DNA of 64,000 bases from Acanthaster planci (lineage: Eukaryota; Echinodermata; Asteroidea; Valvatida; Acanthasteridae). Shown one piece after another: positions 1 through 9,864 of the stretch. The notes under the pieces are model-generated. The model saw only the letters and a list, made by a program, of their open reading frames with translations, did not search any database and was not told where the DNA came from. Positions within the stretch are counted from its first letter, which is position 1, and every line of letters begins with the position of its first letter. The position numbers and the translations under genes are program-made. Where the stretch lies: contig NW_019091600.1 in assembly GCF_001949145.1 (NCBI RefSeq), positions 99,694 through 163,693 of the forward strand, in the 5' to 3' direction.

Positions 1-60
1 GGCTAAAGCTTGCATCGACCGACTAATTAACAAATGTGTATCTTTGATTCACTCCCTAAG

Positions 61-245
61 GTGGTCACATCATGTTCACAATGAGCACCAAGGTAGCGGA
101 GGAGTGGAGTGACAAGTTAGAGGGCGCAATTCAGGCACATGCCCAGCAAGGATCATGGGAAGTTGTTGATTATCGTTGGATCATATACCACCAACATGAT
201 ACCATCAGTGAAAAAGCAAAAGTGCCGATTCTCAGGCTTCTATAA
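61..245 (+). CDS. Probable last coding exon of an unidentified gene
   Basis: An open frame runs from a possible acceptor (CTAAG at 56-60, with a good branch-point-like CTAAT/TTAAC at 22-31) to a TAA at 243-245. It would supply about 61 residues starting in phase 1, including the stretch EEWSDKLEGAIQAHAQQGSW and ending ILRLL. An AATAAA lies 118 bases after the stop. I do not recognise the protein. An in-frame stop at 57-59 means the frame only makes sense if position 60 is an intron end. It could also be a chance open frame, because only one splice junction is in the window. Confidence 0.3.
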
Positions 246-362
246 ATGTTGACTACCCAATGAAAGACCATATTACATGTAGATCTATTTTTGGTTTAAA
301 TTCACAAGGTTTTAAAATAAATGGTGGACTTGGATAATGTGATTTGAAGGAGTTATTCTGTG

Positions 363-368
363 AATAAA
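363..368 (+). terminator. Candidate poly(A) signal AATAAA for the left-edge gene
   Basis: AATAAA on the plus strand, 118 bases after the stop at 243-245, followed by T/G-rich sequence. It supports the terminal exon at 61-245 but is common in AT-rich DNA. Confidence 0.3.
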
Positions 369-1840
369 ACAGGAATGTTGAAATGTAGTTCAGTTGTAAC
401 TGGCATTCTTCAGAGGCATTTATTTTGGAGGAATGGTTCTTTACTGACACCATAATGCAATGAGCTTTCACCAGTTCCTGAATTAGATTGAAAAACTCGG
501 CTCTCAGTTTGGTATGATGAAAATGGACACTCTGTAAATTTCAAAATGTTGAGGATTCCTATTGCTTTTTCTTTGGCTTTTGCAGAATGTCACACTTGTA
601 CTCCGAATAATCTAGTTTATGCCGATCCTTTGACACGTCAAAAATAACAGTACTGTTGAGTGTCACTGGACATTTGGCGAGTTTTTAGTGTAGACCAGTA
701 TGGATGGGCTTAACAAAGCTGGTTTATTTCAAGGAAACAGGGAGCAAAGTACCAGGGAAGAAGTAACAACAATGGGATGAACTCGTAGATCACTGTACAC
801 ATGAACATGTACACTCTATATTTGCAACTGTACACACATTTTATAGTCCATAGCAGGAGGCACTCAGCAGAGTGTTTGAATAAAACATTTCCCCATTGTC
901 AAGTGCAGAATAAAAATAGGGGAGGGAGGGCAGGGGATGACATTAAGAATTTCTTTACACATATTTCTTAGACCGTGGGAAGTTGCTCTTCGCCTTGATT
1001 TTGAGTGGCTGGTGCGTGCTGCGATGTGACGAATGACGAACGCCTTGACCAAGGCTATTCTCAGTAATGAGGCAACGTTTGGGGGCTTTTTGCATGCTTT
1101 GGAAAGGAAGGAAATCACATTACCAAAGAAATGTCATCTTATTTTATTTCAAAAACAAATATTTGCCCTTTTTAGGGAGGGGAGAGGGATGGGTACAGTA
1201 TAACATAGATTGTTGAAAGTAAATCGTGGATATACATGGTATATTTTTCAGAACTGTAAACTGATTACATTCTGGGTGTACTTTACAACCACCTGTGATA
1301 TGCCTTAGTTTCTCAATACCACCCAAACATTATAATGACATGAAGTGTAATTGCACTGAAGGTTTTACTTCTTAAACCATAATTTACAAATAGAATGCAT
1401 CAATTTTTGCACTCGTCTTCAATACTACAGTCGTGGAAAAATACAAGTGGATGATGATGCGTAAAGAAAGATGTAGTTTTTTCCCCTTGAAAAAGTTTTT
1501 TGATGACGAGGCCTTTCATGGAAACCAATAACTGTAATTGAATTTACAATTTTGTAATGTGAAATAGGCAGGCCTTGTTTATGGTGATATGCATAAATTG
1601 CTCAATTATTGATACAAAATGTTTACCTGTCCCATTAGTGTCTGGCTCATCTTTCACAATGTAGCCAATATGGCCCACTGGGTATGAATATACAAATCTT
1701 GCAGGTACAGTTACATTTAATAAGTCACTGCTTTGGGTGCAAATTTGTTACAAATAAAGGAAAACAAACAGAAAGCAAACCAACCAAAAGTTGAATCAAA
1801 ATTGAAAAGGAGTTGTCTTCAGTTGTTGCAAATTAGCACA

Positions 1841-2056
1841 AACATCTATTGCACAATGTCTCCCTTTGGCACTGAGGTTACAGTATGGTAAATTACATCA
1901 ATTGGGGTGAGAATGCAACTGCTACAGTATGGGGCATGTAGAATAACTGACAAGATCAATGAAGTCAATATACATGTAGTGACATTTATTGCACAATGTC
2001 TTCCTTTGGCACTGTGGTTACAGTAATATCACATTAAGGTGGGAGAATGACAGCTT
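1841..2056. repeat. Two imperfect direct copies of a 75-bp sequence, 140 bp apart
   Basis: The segment around ATTGCACAATGTC (1848) recurs at 1988. The two copies continue through CCTTTGGCACTG and GGTTACAGTA and on through a degenerate stretch to GAGAATG. Both lie in non-coding sequence downstream of NOCT. Confidence 0.7.
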
Positions 2057-2116
2057 TTGACGTAGAACTTACACGAAGAAAGTGAATGTACTGACTTCAT
2101 CAAAACATTTAATACA

Positions 2117-2289
2117 CAGGGGTGTGAGTGGCCGCTTGAAACTAAAGCTGAAAACTGCTAGCAAAATGCTGAAATGTAAAAATTTCCCATACTTTTGTAC
2201 AGACCAGGTGTACAAAAAAGCTGAAATCCAGGATCAGCATCTACACAAAATGCTGAAATCAGCTAAAAAGCTGAATTCGCACACCCCTG
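2117..2289. mobile_element. Short hAT-type MITE
   Basis: A 173-bp segment starts CAGGGGTGTG and ends with the exact reverse complement CACACCCCTG. CAGGG termini are typical of hAT non-autonomous elements. The interior has repeated GCTGAAA/GCTAAAAAGCTG motifs. I could not identify a clean 8-bp target duplication, so the family call is tentative. Confidence 0.5.
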
Positions 2290-3957
2290 ATTACAACAGT
2301 ACACCAGTCCTTTGTAACACTTGGCATAAAAGCTCATTTCAAAGTACAAAATGCAGTAGTGATATGTTCAAAACAAAAATTATTAAAACTATGTTTCTGT
2401 TCAGAAGTACAAGAGTACATGTTCATAAATAATAACAAGAGAGTTAAGATGGTACTACATGCACAGTGGTATCACTGTACTATGTGCGATCACGTCAATG
2501 TGATTCACAGACTAATTGGCTAACACTTTTTCAGTTGCTATTTCTGTACATACATGTAGGCCATTGGTCTTTTTGACATCTCTTACTTTAACTTGGCATT
2601 CCAGTAGAAAAGGGATTTTTCCTGATACCTGTTAAACAACTGCTGAGGTCATTCTGCCAGGTGTGTGTCTAAGTATCATTTTTGTAATTCTGATTAACTG
2701 ACATTTGATTTAACAGTTATTAATTTGTAATGGTGGTTAAATGATATTTGATTAAACAATTCCTATATAATTGATTACACCACTGGGAAATACCTATTGT
2801 ATCTCCTAGCTTAATTTTATATATTTATGTCAAAATTTTACTCAAACATGTTCTTGCTTCTGTGTTATAAAAACACACCAAATCCAAAGTAAAATATTTA
2901 GGAATATTGTGTTATTGAACGATTCTATCCCCTCACAAACATTAGGAGCACTCAGGTGCATCATTTTTAACATGTATCCTGTATTGCTTTTAACTAAATT
3001 CTTAAGATTTCCTACATTTGATAAATGTGTAAAACAGAAATTCCTTTTTTCTCTTGAACATTTCTCTTTCAGTTTACAGTTTTCACAGCTATTTCTTGTG
3101 TACAGTAAGTAGGGTTAATGTATCTTTTTAAATTTGCAAACATCAAGATAAAATTTGATTTTTCTCTTCTCAACTTTTTTTTACAGTGTATGCAAATTTT
3201 TACAACTATTATTGTATGCTATTGCAGGGTATAGCGTCTTTTAAATTTCTGAACCTTCCAACAGCATCATTTTCGTCATAAAGCTTTATGAATCTGGATT
3301 TCTACATCCTAATGTAAATTTTCCATCTGAGGTAGTTGTGCTCAAATTGAAGTCTATACATAGCAACTATTTCTTAGAGCACAAATCAGCCACAGAGACA
3401 GGCAGATAAAGATTTTGTAATGCCCTGGGTTAAAAGAAAATGCTTTGTTACCTTTTCCAAGAGTGGAATTTTAAAGGATAAATTAAAAATTTTAATATTT
3501 CAAAAAAGTGATTGGTATTTATGGAAGGCCATTAATGTACTGGAGGACCTGAGCCTGGTAAATCTTGCATTAATCTGCGACCAGATAAATACCTGTTGCA
3601 TTGTTTGATTCTCATAAATGGTGCACACAGCAAATGTGAAACCCCTGTGGTCAGGTTTCACTTAAATGTACACAAAATAAAATGCATTAATTGCTTACAA
3701 AGACGTGGTAGAAATACTGAGAGATGTTTTCCACCATGCATAGTTTCAAATCAAACCTTACTTATGACAGAAAGAAATCTACACCCGTAAAATGTCAACG
3801 AGAGTGTTCTTGGCTTTTCTCGCTCAAGACAGCTGCCAAATGCCTGTGCAGCCGTTCCTCAAATTCTGAAAGACATCTAACACAATTTGCCTGTATATTT
3901 TACATTCGCAAATAAAAAAAATGCAGGAGGTGGAGAAATCATACTGAGAGTACCCCA

Positions 3958-4793
3958 CTACGATTTGAATGCAAAATCTGCAACAAGCGACAAATGATCT
4001 GAGGGATACGTGTGTGATGGGAGTCTGTCTTTCCCCAAATGTTCTCCCAAGGGCAATTCCAAAATCTTCACTGGACACAACTGGTTTTGAGTGTACCACA
4101 TATAGTCTATAGTGTGACACACCTCCCCTGAGGGGCGTATTTTCCACGTGGTATAGGGAGGCTCAGAATTGCAATCTTCACTGAGGTTCTTGTAAACGCT
4201 GTCTAGCCCCATCTTGCTGGCTTCAAAGGCTTTGTAGACATTCTCAGATGGCTCAGCGTTGAAATCTCCACTCAGAATCAGTGGACAGCCGCCAGCCTGT
4301 TGCTGAAGGACTTCAAGGAGGTTCAAGCCTTGAAGATGTCTCAGTTGATGCCAGCTTGCCTTGGCTTTCAGGTGAGTGGTGCCCACAACCAACTCCTTCT
4401 CATGATGGTCCTCAACGGCCTTACACTTCAGCCGCAACAGGACTGCCACCTGATTGGTGGGCCATGTGCTACCCCCATCTTTCACCTCTAAGACAGGGCA
4501 CATACTATTGACCAGGGAAAACTTCTCCAGTTTGTAGAAAACAGCGCATCCGTCCGGGCCATTGTTGCTCAAGCAGTCCAGGCAAGGGGAGTCCGGCTTT
4601 GCTTTGAAGACTCCCTTGTAACCCACCCGCTCCAGCTGTACTTTGAAGAAGTCGTGGAAGTGGTCCACTTCCTGGAGGCAGATAACATCAGGGTCGTAGG
4701 TCAAGATCTCTCGGAGGCAGGAGACCCGCCTAGTGTCCCACTCTAAGGCTTCCCTGGGGCACTTGATGAAATTGTCCGCTCCTTTGCTGAGTG
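3958..4793 (-). CDS. NOCT: NOCT coding exon 3 (catalytic domain)
   Basis: The acceptor CTTATCTAG precedes position 4793. The exon begins CA CTC AGC, completing an Ala codon with exon 2, and runs to TAG at 3958-3960. It encodes almost the whole phosphatase fold, from LSKGADNFIKCP to ADFAFKS. Confidence 0.95.
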
Positions 4794-7700
4794 CTAGATA
4801 AGACAAGTGAGTATTCCTCAGTATTAAATATCTACAGATTTGGAAGGGAGCCTAGGTAGTGTCGCTGTATTGTCGTCGTTGGAAGCATGAAACTTTCCAA
4901 TGTACCTGTAGATATGTTCAGGTATGGAGCATGTCTGAACCCGGCCCATGTGAAGTGACTTTCCCCACAACCTACGTAAGAACTTTCATTCAGTCAGAGT
5001 CCCAGGCATTCAGCCTACGGCTTTTTCTCAGCTCCTGTCCCACTTTCAAACGGTGACATACCATTACCGTTGAAGTTTGAAGAATTCCTGACATGTCTGT
5101 GCCTGTTCCTCTTTTACACCTGCCCTCTGTCTGATGGGGCTTTCTGTTCAAGTTTCTTGCTTGTTTACCAGCCCTTATGTTGCTTCTTGTCAGTGACGAT
5201 GATATCACATTTTGTTACTTGCATTAATCTGGTCTAACAACACATTTATTTAATGTTACAGTTCATCAAGACCAGTAACAAAGCTACAAAAATGCATTTT
5301 GACAACAATAAATGTTCTGTGTGAATTATAACTTTATTTTGTTCATATGGAATGTCACACATGGCATATATTATTACGAGAGAGGGGTTTCAAAAACTTA
5401 AATATATAAATGTAATTTACACCATAAATTTCTCTTTATACCATACTTTTTTCTTCAAACAATTTAAACGGAATTTGATTTTGAACCAAGACACATTTGA
5501 TTTGTACAACCAACACAGCTATTGCATCTCTCAAATATCATCACCTTGGTTGTAAGGCAAAGAAGAAACTTCAAGCCAACTTACCATCAGCTAACACATT
5601 CCACTGCATGATCCTAATGGATGTGTTGTCCCTCCCCTCGGCTCTATCCACAGTGTCGCCCAGGAGCGACCGGAAACTCCTCTTCAGCAAAGAAGGCTGG
5701 TTATTCTGGGCATCAATGCAGTGCTTCAGTAGTTGCTGGCTGGTAAGCTTTCCGGCAGGGGACTGGTCCAGGATATTCGAATGTAGCATGGTGATTCGAG
5801 ATGTCGTCCTTCCCATAACACTGAGAAGAAAAAATCAATGAAATATGACCTCAATGGGTAGGACTGCGGCACATTTAAAAAGTGACAATGAATTCTTTCC
5901 CTGAGCTGGTACAAAGCATGATATCAAGTCCAGTCCAGGCATCAAGGTGCATACATTCTCCTACTTGCAGCAGGTAATCAGCCCAATACTGTGACTGTAA
6001 CACTACCAAGTTTGTTTGCACCTTCTCTACAGCATACAAGTACATGTATGTACATGTATTCTGAAAGTGCATCCACCCATACTCTTTGTTCACTGTGACA
6101 TATGACAACTCAACCATCAAAACAATTTTGCTGCTGTGACACCTTGATTATGTGAATCCTTTGTGATTTAAGTTTATTGCCTTTGATTCCAAAAATCAAA
6201 ATTAGATTGGTCAATATTTTCGGCTTGGAAAGTTGTACTGGGTTGATCAGCAAGATTGCGCCGCGCTATCACACTATCCAACTTTATTTCCCTCTTATGA
6301 CCTATAGTGTAACAAAATCAACCAACTGTGCAGGGATGGAGTAAGCCCACACATCCTATGCTTATGCCCAGCAGTTTTCAAGCTAGCAAAATATTTCTAA
6401 TGGTGTGCATGTCAGACAAAGTAGATTCCTCAATGCAAAGATTCCATTTTTATTTCAATGACATTCCCAGGTATTTTTCAATCAGTATCGTGAAATCCAG
6501 TGATAAAAATGCACCCCCCCCAAAAAAAAATGCCAGTTGAGTTACATGTACCTCAATGGACAGTCTATCTATTATACCCCAGCTGTGACAACTGCCCAAT
6601 TTTGGTTATCCAGCAAAATTAAATATAAAAAGACCACAGTACAGTAAAATCTCAGTAAGTCGAAGCCTGTCAAAACTCTGTTTACCTCGACGTCTTTCTG
6701 TATTCCTGACAAAAGAATAGGCCTTTATGTACAATAAACTATCCATAACTCGAAACGTGAATACCACTAAAGCCGCATATGTCAAAGTTTTGGCAGGCAA
6801 ATTAAAACAAAAAACTGAAGAATGATGAATAAAAAGTGATGAAAGAACGCTTGCCTTCATTATGAGTCATTACTGTCACGAGCACGACTTTTCTTTGATG
6901 AGCCGAGCATGTTCACACGGGCTGCTATTGTCACGTCGACAAGCACTGGGTGGGCATCAACCGCAACCGTAAAATAAGGCCGTGTCCGAAACAGGCTTCC
7001 AGAGCTACGGCTATGTCTATTGTCTGCGCATCTCCATGCATTTCCAATGAAGTGAATACCAAGACCTAGCTCTAGACAAGACATTCAGATGCAGCCTAAA
7101 TCAGGCACGAATGATGCGCCCTCAAGCTCTTTGTACATGTATCACGTGAATCAGCACGGAAACCCTGACCGACTGGCCCGTGCGCTGCGTTACGCGGTAA
7201 CAGCCCAGTCATGCAAAGCAAATGAATGAATTCTCAGGATGTAGACACAGGTACAGGTACATAACTTCATTGGTTTATTGTTTATTGATGTACCACGTGA
7301 AAACATGTTTAATGATGATGTTTGAGGAAATCTTGCACAGTAGGGATAGCCTGAAATCCACTTCGTGTTCAACTCAACTTGCAGGCCAGCTGCCGTAAGC
7401 CAGTAAGGTTACATATGTAATGAAGCGTGTAACTTTAGATAACTCGAACGTCGGATAACTCAAACTTTTCGTCCATTCCCCTGAGCTTCGACTTATTGAG
7501 ATTTCACTGTAGAAGAAAATTGCAAAAACTGAACTCTTACCAATGTTTAAAAGGGATTTTACACCACGGTTGGGGTTGGCTGAATTGTTGTTTTGTTTGC
7601 AACTGACATTGTAACATTTCAATGATTCTGCTCTCTTCTCTACCCACTGTTGTTCATTTATCTTGGAATTAGTCTTTTTTTTTAAACTGACTGTGTTCCC

Positions 7701-8061
7701 TTTCTCCTATCTTAACCTCAATACAACTTCACGTCACTTATTGCTTGCCTTTTTCGTTCCCATGCCCTTTTTCTCATGCAGTGTTTCTTGTCAACCACAG
7801 TTGGGCATACCCACTCAGTTGGGGCAGTTGACACAGGGCGTAACATATCTACATGGCGTGCCTTTACAGTCAACTGCAAACAGCAGACTTGCCCAAACAG
7901 TCAGGCTGCTTCAGCAGTAAAGCCATTAGGCCAAGCAAGTTTCTGAGTGAGTCAACTGGCTCAGCTGTGTACACACTAGCTTACCTGTTGATCAGCTTCA
8001 AAATTTGTCTTGCCAGCACAAGGAACAAATTTCGATAGATGCTTTTCAGAACAACTTCCAT
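3958..8061 (-). CDS. NOCT: Nocturnin (three coding exons, complete)
   Basis: Nocturnin is a member of the exonuclease-endonuclease-phosphatase fold. It is named for its circadian expression and, in animals, is known as an NADP(H) 2'-phosphatase, earlier described as a deadenylase. The exons are 7985-8061, 5585-5820 and 3958-4793 (phases 2 and 1), giving 382 residues. Family landmarks are IRIMQWNVLAD at the domain start, CLQEVDHF with the metal-binding Glu at about residue 146, NNGPDGCAVFY, the SGDFNAEP motif, PYTTWKIRPSGE, HTIDYMW and PSDHLSLVADF with the catalytic His at about 371. The N-terminal 26 residues are hydrophobic and basic, like a mitochondrial presequence. Met28 aligns with the internal start used for the cytosolic form in mammals. 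An acceptor-like CAACAG directly before the first ATG implies an upstream 5' UTR exon that I could not place. Confidence 0.95.
5585..5820 (-). CDS. NOCT: NOCT coding exon 2
   Basis: Bounded by TTTTTTCTTCTCAG upstream (5821-5822) and GATG|GTAAG downstream (5583-5584). It encodes VMGRTTSRITMLHSN through IRIMQWNVLAD. The MGRTTSR segment corresponds to the conserved internal start region of vertebrate nocturnin. Confidence 0.93.
6642..7509. mobile_element. Pogo/Tigger-like non-autonomous DNA transposon
   Basis: The left end CAGTAAAATCTCAGTAAGTC at 6642 is matched, with two differences over 25 bases, by the inverted right end that finishes at 7509 (CAGTGAAATCTCAATAAGTC on the minus strand). Both ends abut TA (6640-6641 and 7510-7511), the target duplication of the Tc1/mariner/pogo group. 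The 868-bp interior has no intact transposase. It sits in NOCT intron 1 and contains two CACGTG motifs. Confidence 0.8.
7985..8061 (-). CDS. NOCT: NOCT coding exon 1 (presequence-like N terminus)
   Basis: A 77-nt exon from ATG (8059-8061) to the strong donor CAACAG|GTAAGC (7983-7984). It is open in the one phase that joins to exon 2 and encodes MEVVLKSIYRNLFLVLARQI followed by LKLIN and a split Ser codon. A pyrimidine-rich acceptor (TTTCTTTTCAACAG) abuts the ATG, so the exon probably starts exactly there, downstream of a 5' UTR exon. The evidence is reading frame, phase and splice quality, not homology. Confidence 0.7.
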
Positions 8062-8555
8062 CTGTTGAAAAGAAAGGCACAACACGAAATGCTTTAAATG
8101 AAGAAAATGGTGCATACATGTATAAGGATGATAAATGTAATTTGAATGATAAATGTGATTTGAAGGATGTGTATCAGTCAGTACACTTGTGAATAAACGA
8201 AAAAAAAAGCATGAATTGTGTAATATTACGACAACATAGTTTAGTTAAATGCAAGCAGCTACATATAAAGTTCAGGACAATAATCACTACTGTGGCCAAG
8301 ACGTCTTAAGACCACAGAAGACGATCGCAATATAAGATACACAAGATCTTCAAACTGAATTCAAGTCACAAGATGCTTCTCCATGAACTGTCACACTGTA
8401 TGTAATATTTGACCCAGGTCAAGGCAATATTTCCTAGTGATTACTGACTTCAATTACTTATTCACTTCACTAGCACACAGCACCAACACAGCCATCGTAG
8501 GCCTAACTTACCCAAAACTGCTATATGCTAAATTCAGTGACAGAATATCACTAGC

Positions 8556-8637
8556 TTGGGTATGTAGGTCTCAGTGTGGATTGCAAGCTACTTAGCAGTT
8601 GCAACCACTGGGTCCGATTCCCGGTAGGCCTACACAC
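8556..8637 (+). mobile_element. tRNA-derived SINE-like head
   Basis: The sequence reads like a decayed tRNA: an A-box-like TAGGTCTCAGTGTGG (about 8565-8579) followed by GGTCCGATTCC at 8611-8621, one mismatch from the RNA polymerase III B box. There is no CCA and no credible cloverleaf, so a SINE relic is more likely than a tRNA gene. Confidence 0.4.
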
Positions 8638-9175
8638 CGCTGATTTTTTGGCACCAAAAATCACAATGCTTTGCAACTGTTTTACTATTAAAAGCTGATT
8701 GAAGCTGGACCCAACACTGCTAGAAATATCCAGCACTCTAGGTTCATGACATGGGAAGATTACCATATTGTGTATCTTCATCTCCAGAAGTCATGTAAAG
8801 TCTTGTATAGTGTTGGTTATTTCCAGCTATATTCTCTTTTAAGTTGCAAAATATTTCACTTTAAATTCTAGTGATTCGTAGGTGTAACAATAGTTGGCGT
8901 CGGAGTTGGTTACGTTTTACAAGCCAAGCCACTACCAGTGTACCAGCATTCATTGTACGCATCTGTTCGTGCTTTCTACCTCAGTGGTTCGTGGTAATGG
9001 GAAAACAATCGACGAGATCCTGCCTGTAATTACTGGATTTCGTTTACAATTTCCAACTCCTCTAGCTTTCAAAGAGTATTTCAAACTTTTACCTACCCAA
9101 GTTATGATCATGTGCCAGTAAAAGCCTTCTAAAAAAGTGATAAACTTGAAGATAAGTGAAAATTCACCGCGATCC

Positions 9176-9187
9176 GCGCACGTGCGC
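9176..9187. promoter_or_regulatory. Palindromic E-box GCGCACGTGCGC
   Basis: A perfect 12-bp palindrome with core CACGTG lies in the intergenic region between NOCT and NXT. CACGTG is the canonical site for CLOCK:BMAL1 and other bHLH factors. Function is inferred from the motif and its position. Confidence 0.4.
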
Positions 9188-9239
9188 AAGCAAATTCTGT
9201 CTAACCAAAATTAAACGCAGGGAACATTGTCTGATTGAT

Positions 9240-9590
9240 GGCCCTGTTACGACCCAACTATAGCATAAGTCCCAACTATAGTTGGAACAGTCCCAACTGT
9301 AGTGCTGCTGTTGGGCTGGCCCAACTGTTGTTGACCAATGTCTGTGGGAAATGTCTCAACATCATCCAAGTCAATGTGTCTCACGCTGGACACAATTCAT
9401 CAAAATTGTGGCACTTACACCTATGACCAATGACATGACATTTGTAAACAATATGACTTTGGCACATGCCGGGCACATCATGCACACAGGACCTCTCTGC
9501 TGTAGTTGGGCCGGGCCAAATGTAGTACTCTAGTTGGGACGGGCCCAACTATAGTTGGGACTGATGCTGTAGTTGGGGCGCAACAGCCCT
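9240..9590. mobile_element. MITE with about 90-bp terminal inverted repeats
   Basis: The left arm (ACGACCCAACTATAGCAT, then AGTCCCAACTATAGTTGG) is mirrored by the right arm (GCGCCCCAACTACAGCAT, then AGTCCCAACTATAGTTGG on the minus strand). The arms are about 80 percent alike over about 90 bp and can fold back on each other. The roughly 170-bp core has no coding capacity. The target duplication is not clear. Confidence 0.65.
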
Positions 9591-9852
9591 AAAAAGACAT
9601 TTGCAAACGAAACGCATTTATCACATCGCTTTTTACCTGTCAGAGTATGCAAGAAATTTTGAATTTTTATTGCAATAAAAATGCTATTTTAGGGGGAAAG
9701 GATTCTTCCAATGTATTTCATTTTCTAAGAAAATAGAGTATTGTGAGAGAAACGCCACAATGTAAAATGAACTTTGTCCCATCAGGGTCATCTTACATGT
9801 GGGTTAAAATTTTGGTCACTGGATGGCGCGCTTTCAGTTCGAAGTGGCCAAG

Positions 9853-9864
9853 ATGTCGAGCGCG
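9853..9864 (+). CDS. NXT1: NXT exon 1 (start codon, 4 codons)
   Basis: ATG TCG AGC GCG followed by the donor GTAAGA. The exon ends in phase 0, so it joins in frame to the DLKLQ exon at 11228. Confidence 0.8.

Larger units (their letters stand above)
369..3957. other. Non-coding: intergenic space and probable NOCT 3' UTR
   Basis: I found no conserved coding sequence on either strand; the short open frames here show no domain and no splice support. The part nearest 3957 must hold the nocturnin 3' UTR. Minus-strand AATAAA signals (TTTATT on plus) occur at 1985-1990 and 1143-1148, so the UTR may be about 2 to 2.8 kb, but the true end cannot be chosen. It contains a 75-bp direct repeat (1841-2056), a 173-bp MITE (2117-2289) and a small hairpin (3636-3661). 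Confidence 0.5.
8062..9852. other. Shared 5' intergenic region between NOCT (-) and NXT (+)
   Basis: Divergent genes flank this 1.8-kb space. It should contain NOCT 5' UTR exon(s) and both promoters. I see a SINE-like fragment (8556-8637), a palindromic E-box (9176-9187) and a long-TIR MITE (9240-9590). The 9780-9852 stretch before the NXT start is the GC-richest part and is probably the NXT core promoter and 5' UTR; no TATA box is evident. Confidence 0.5.

Noticed and set aside
2082-2432. A 116-codon plus-strand open frame.
   Set aside because: It is largely made of the 173-bp MITE with GCTGAAA repeats; no domain or splice support.
6860-7084. A 74-codon minus-strand frame considered as the first exon of nocturnin.
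   Set aside because: It lies inside the pogo-like element and has no donor in the phase required by the next exon. The exon at 7985-8061 fits exactly.
8556-8637. A functional tRNA gene.
   Set aside because: It has a near-perfect B box but no convincing acceptor stem or anticodon arm; a SINE-like relic is more likely.
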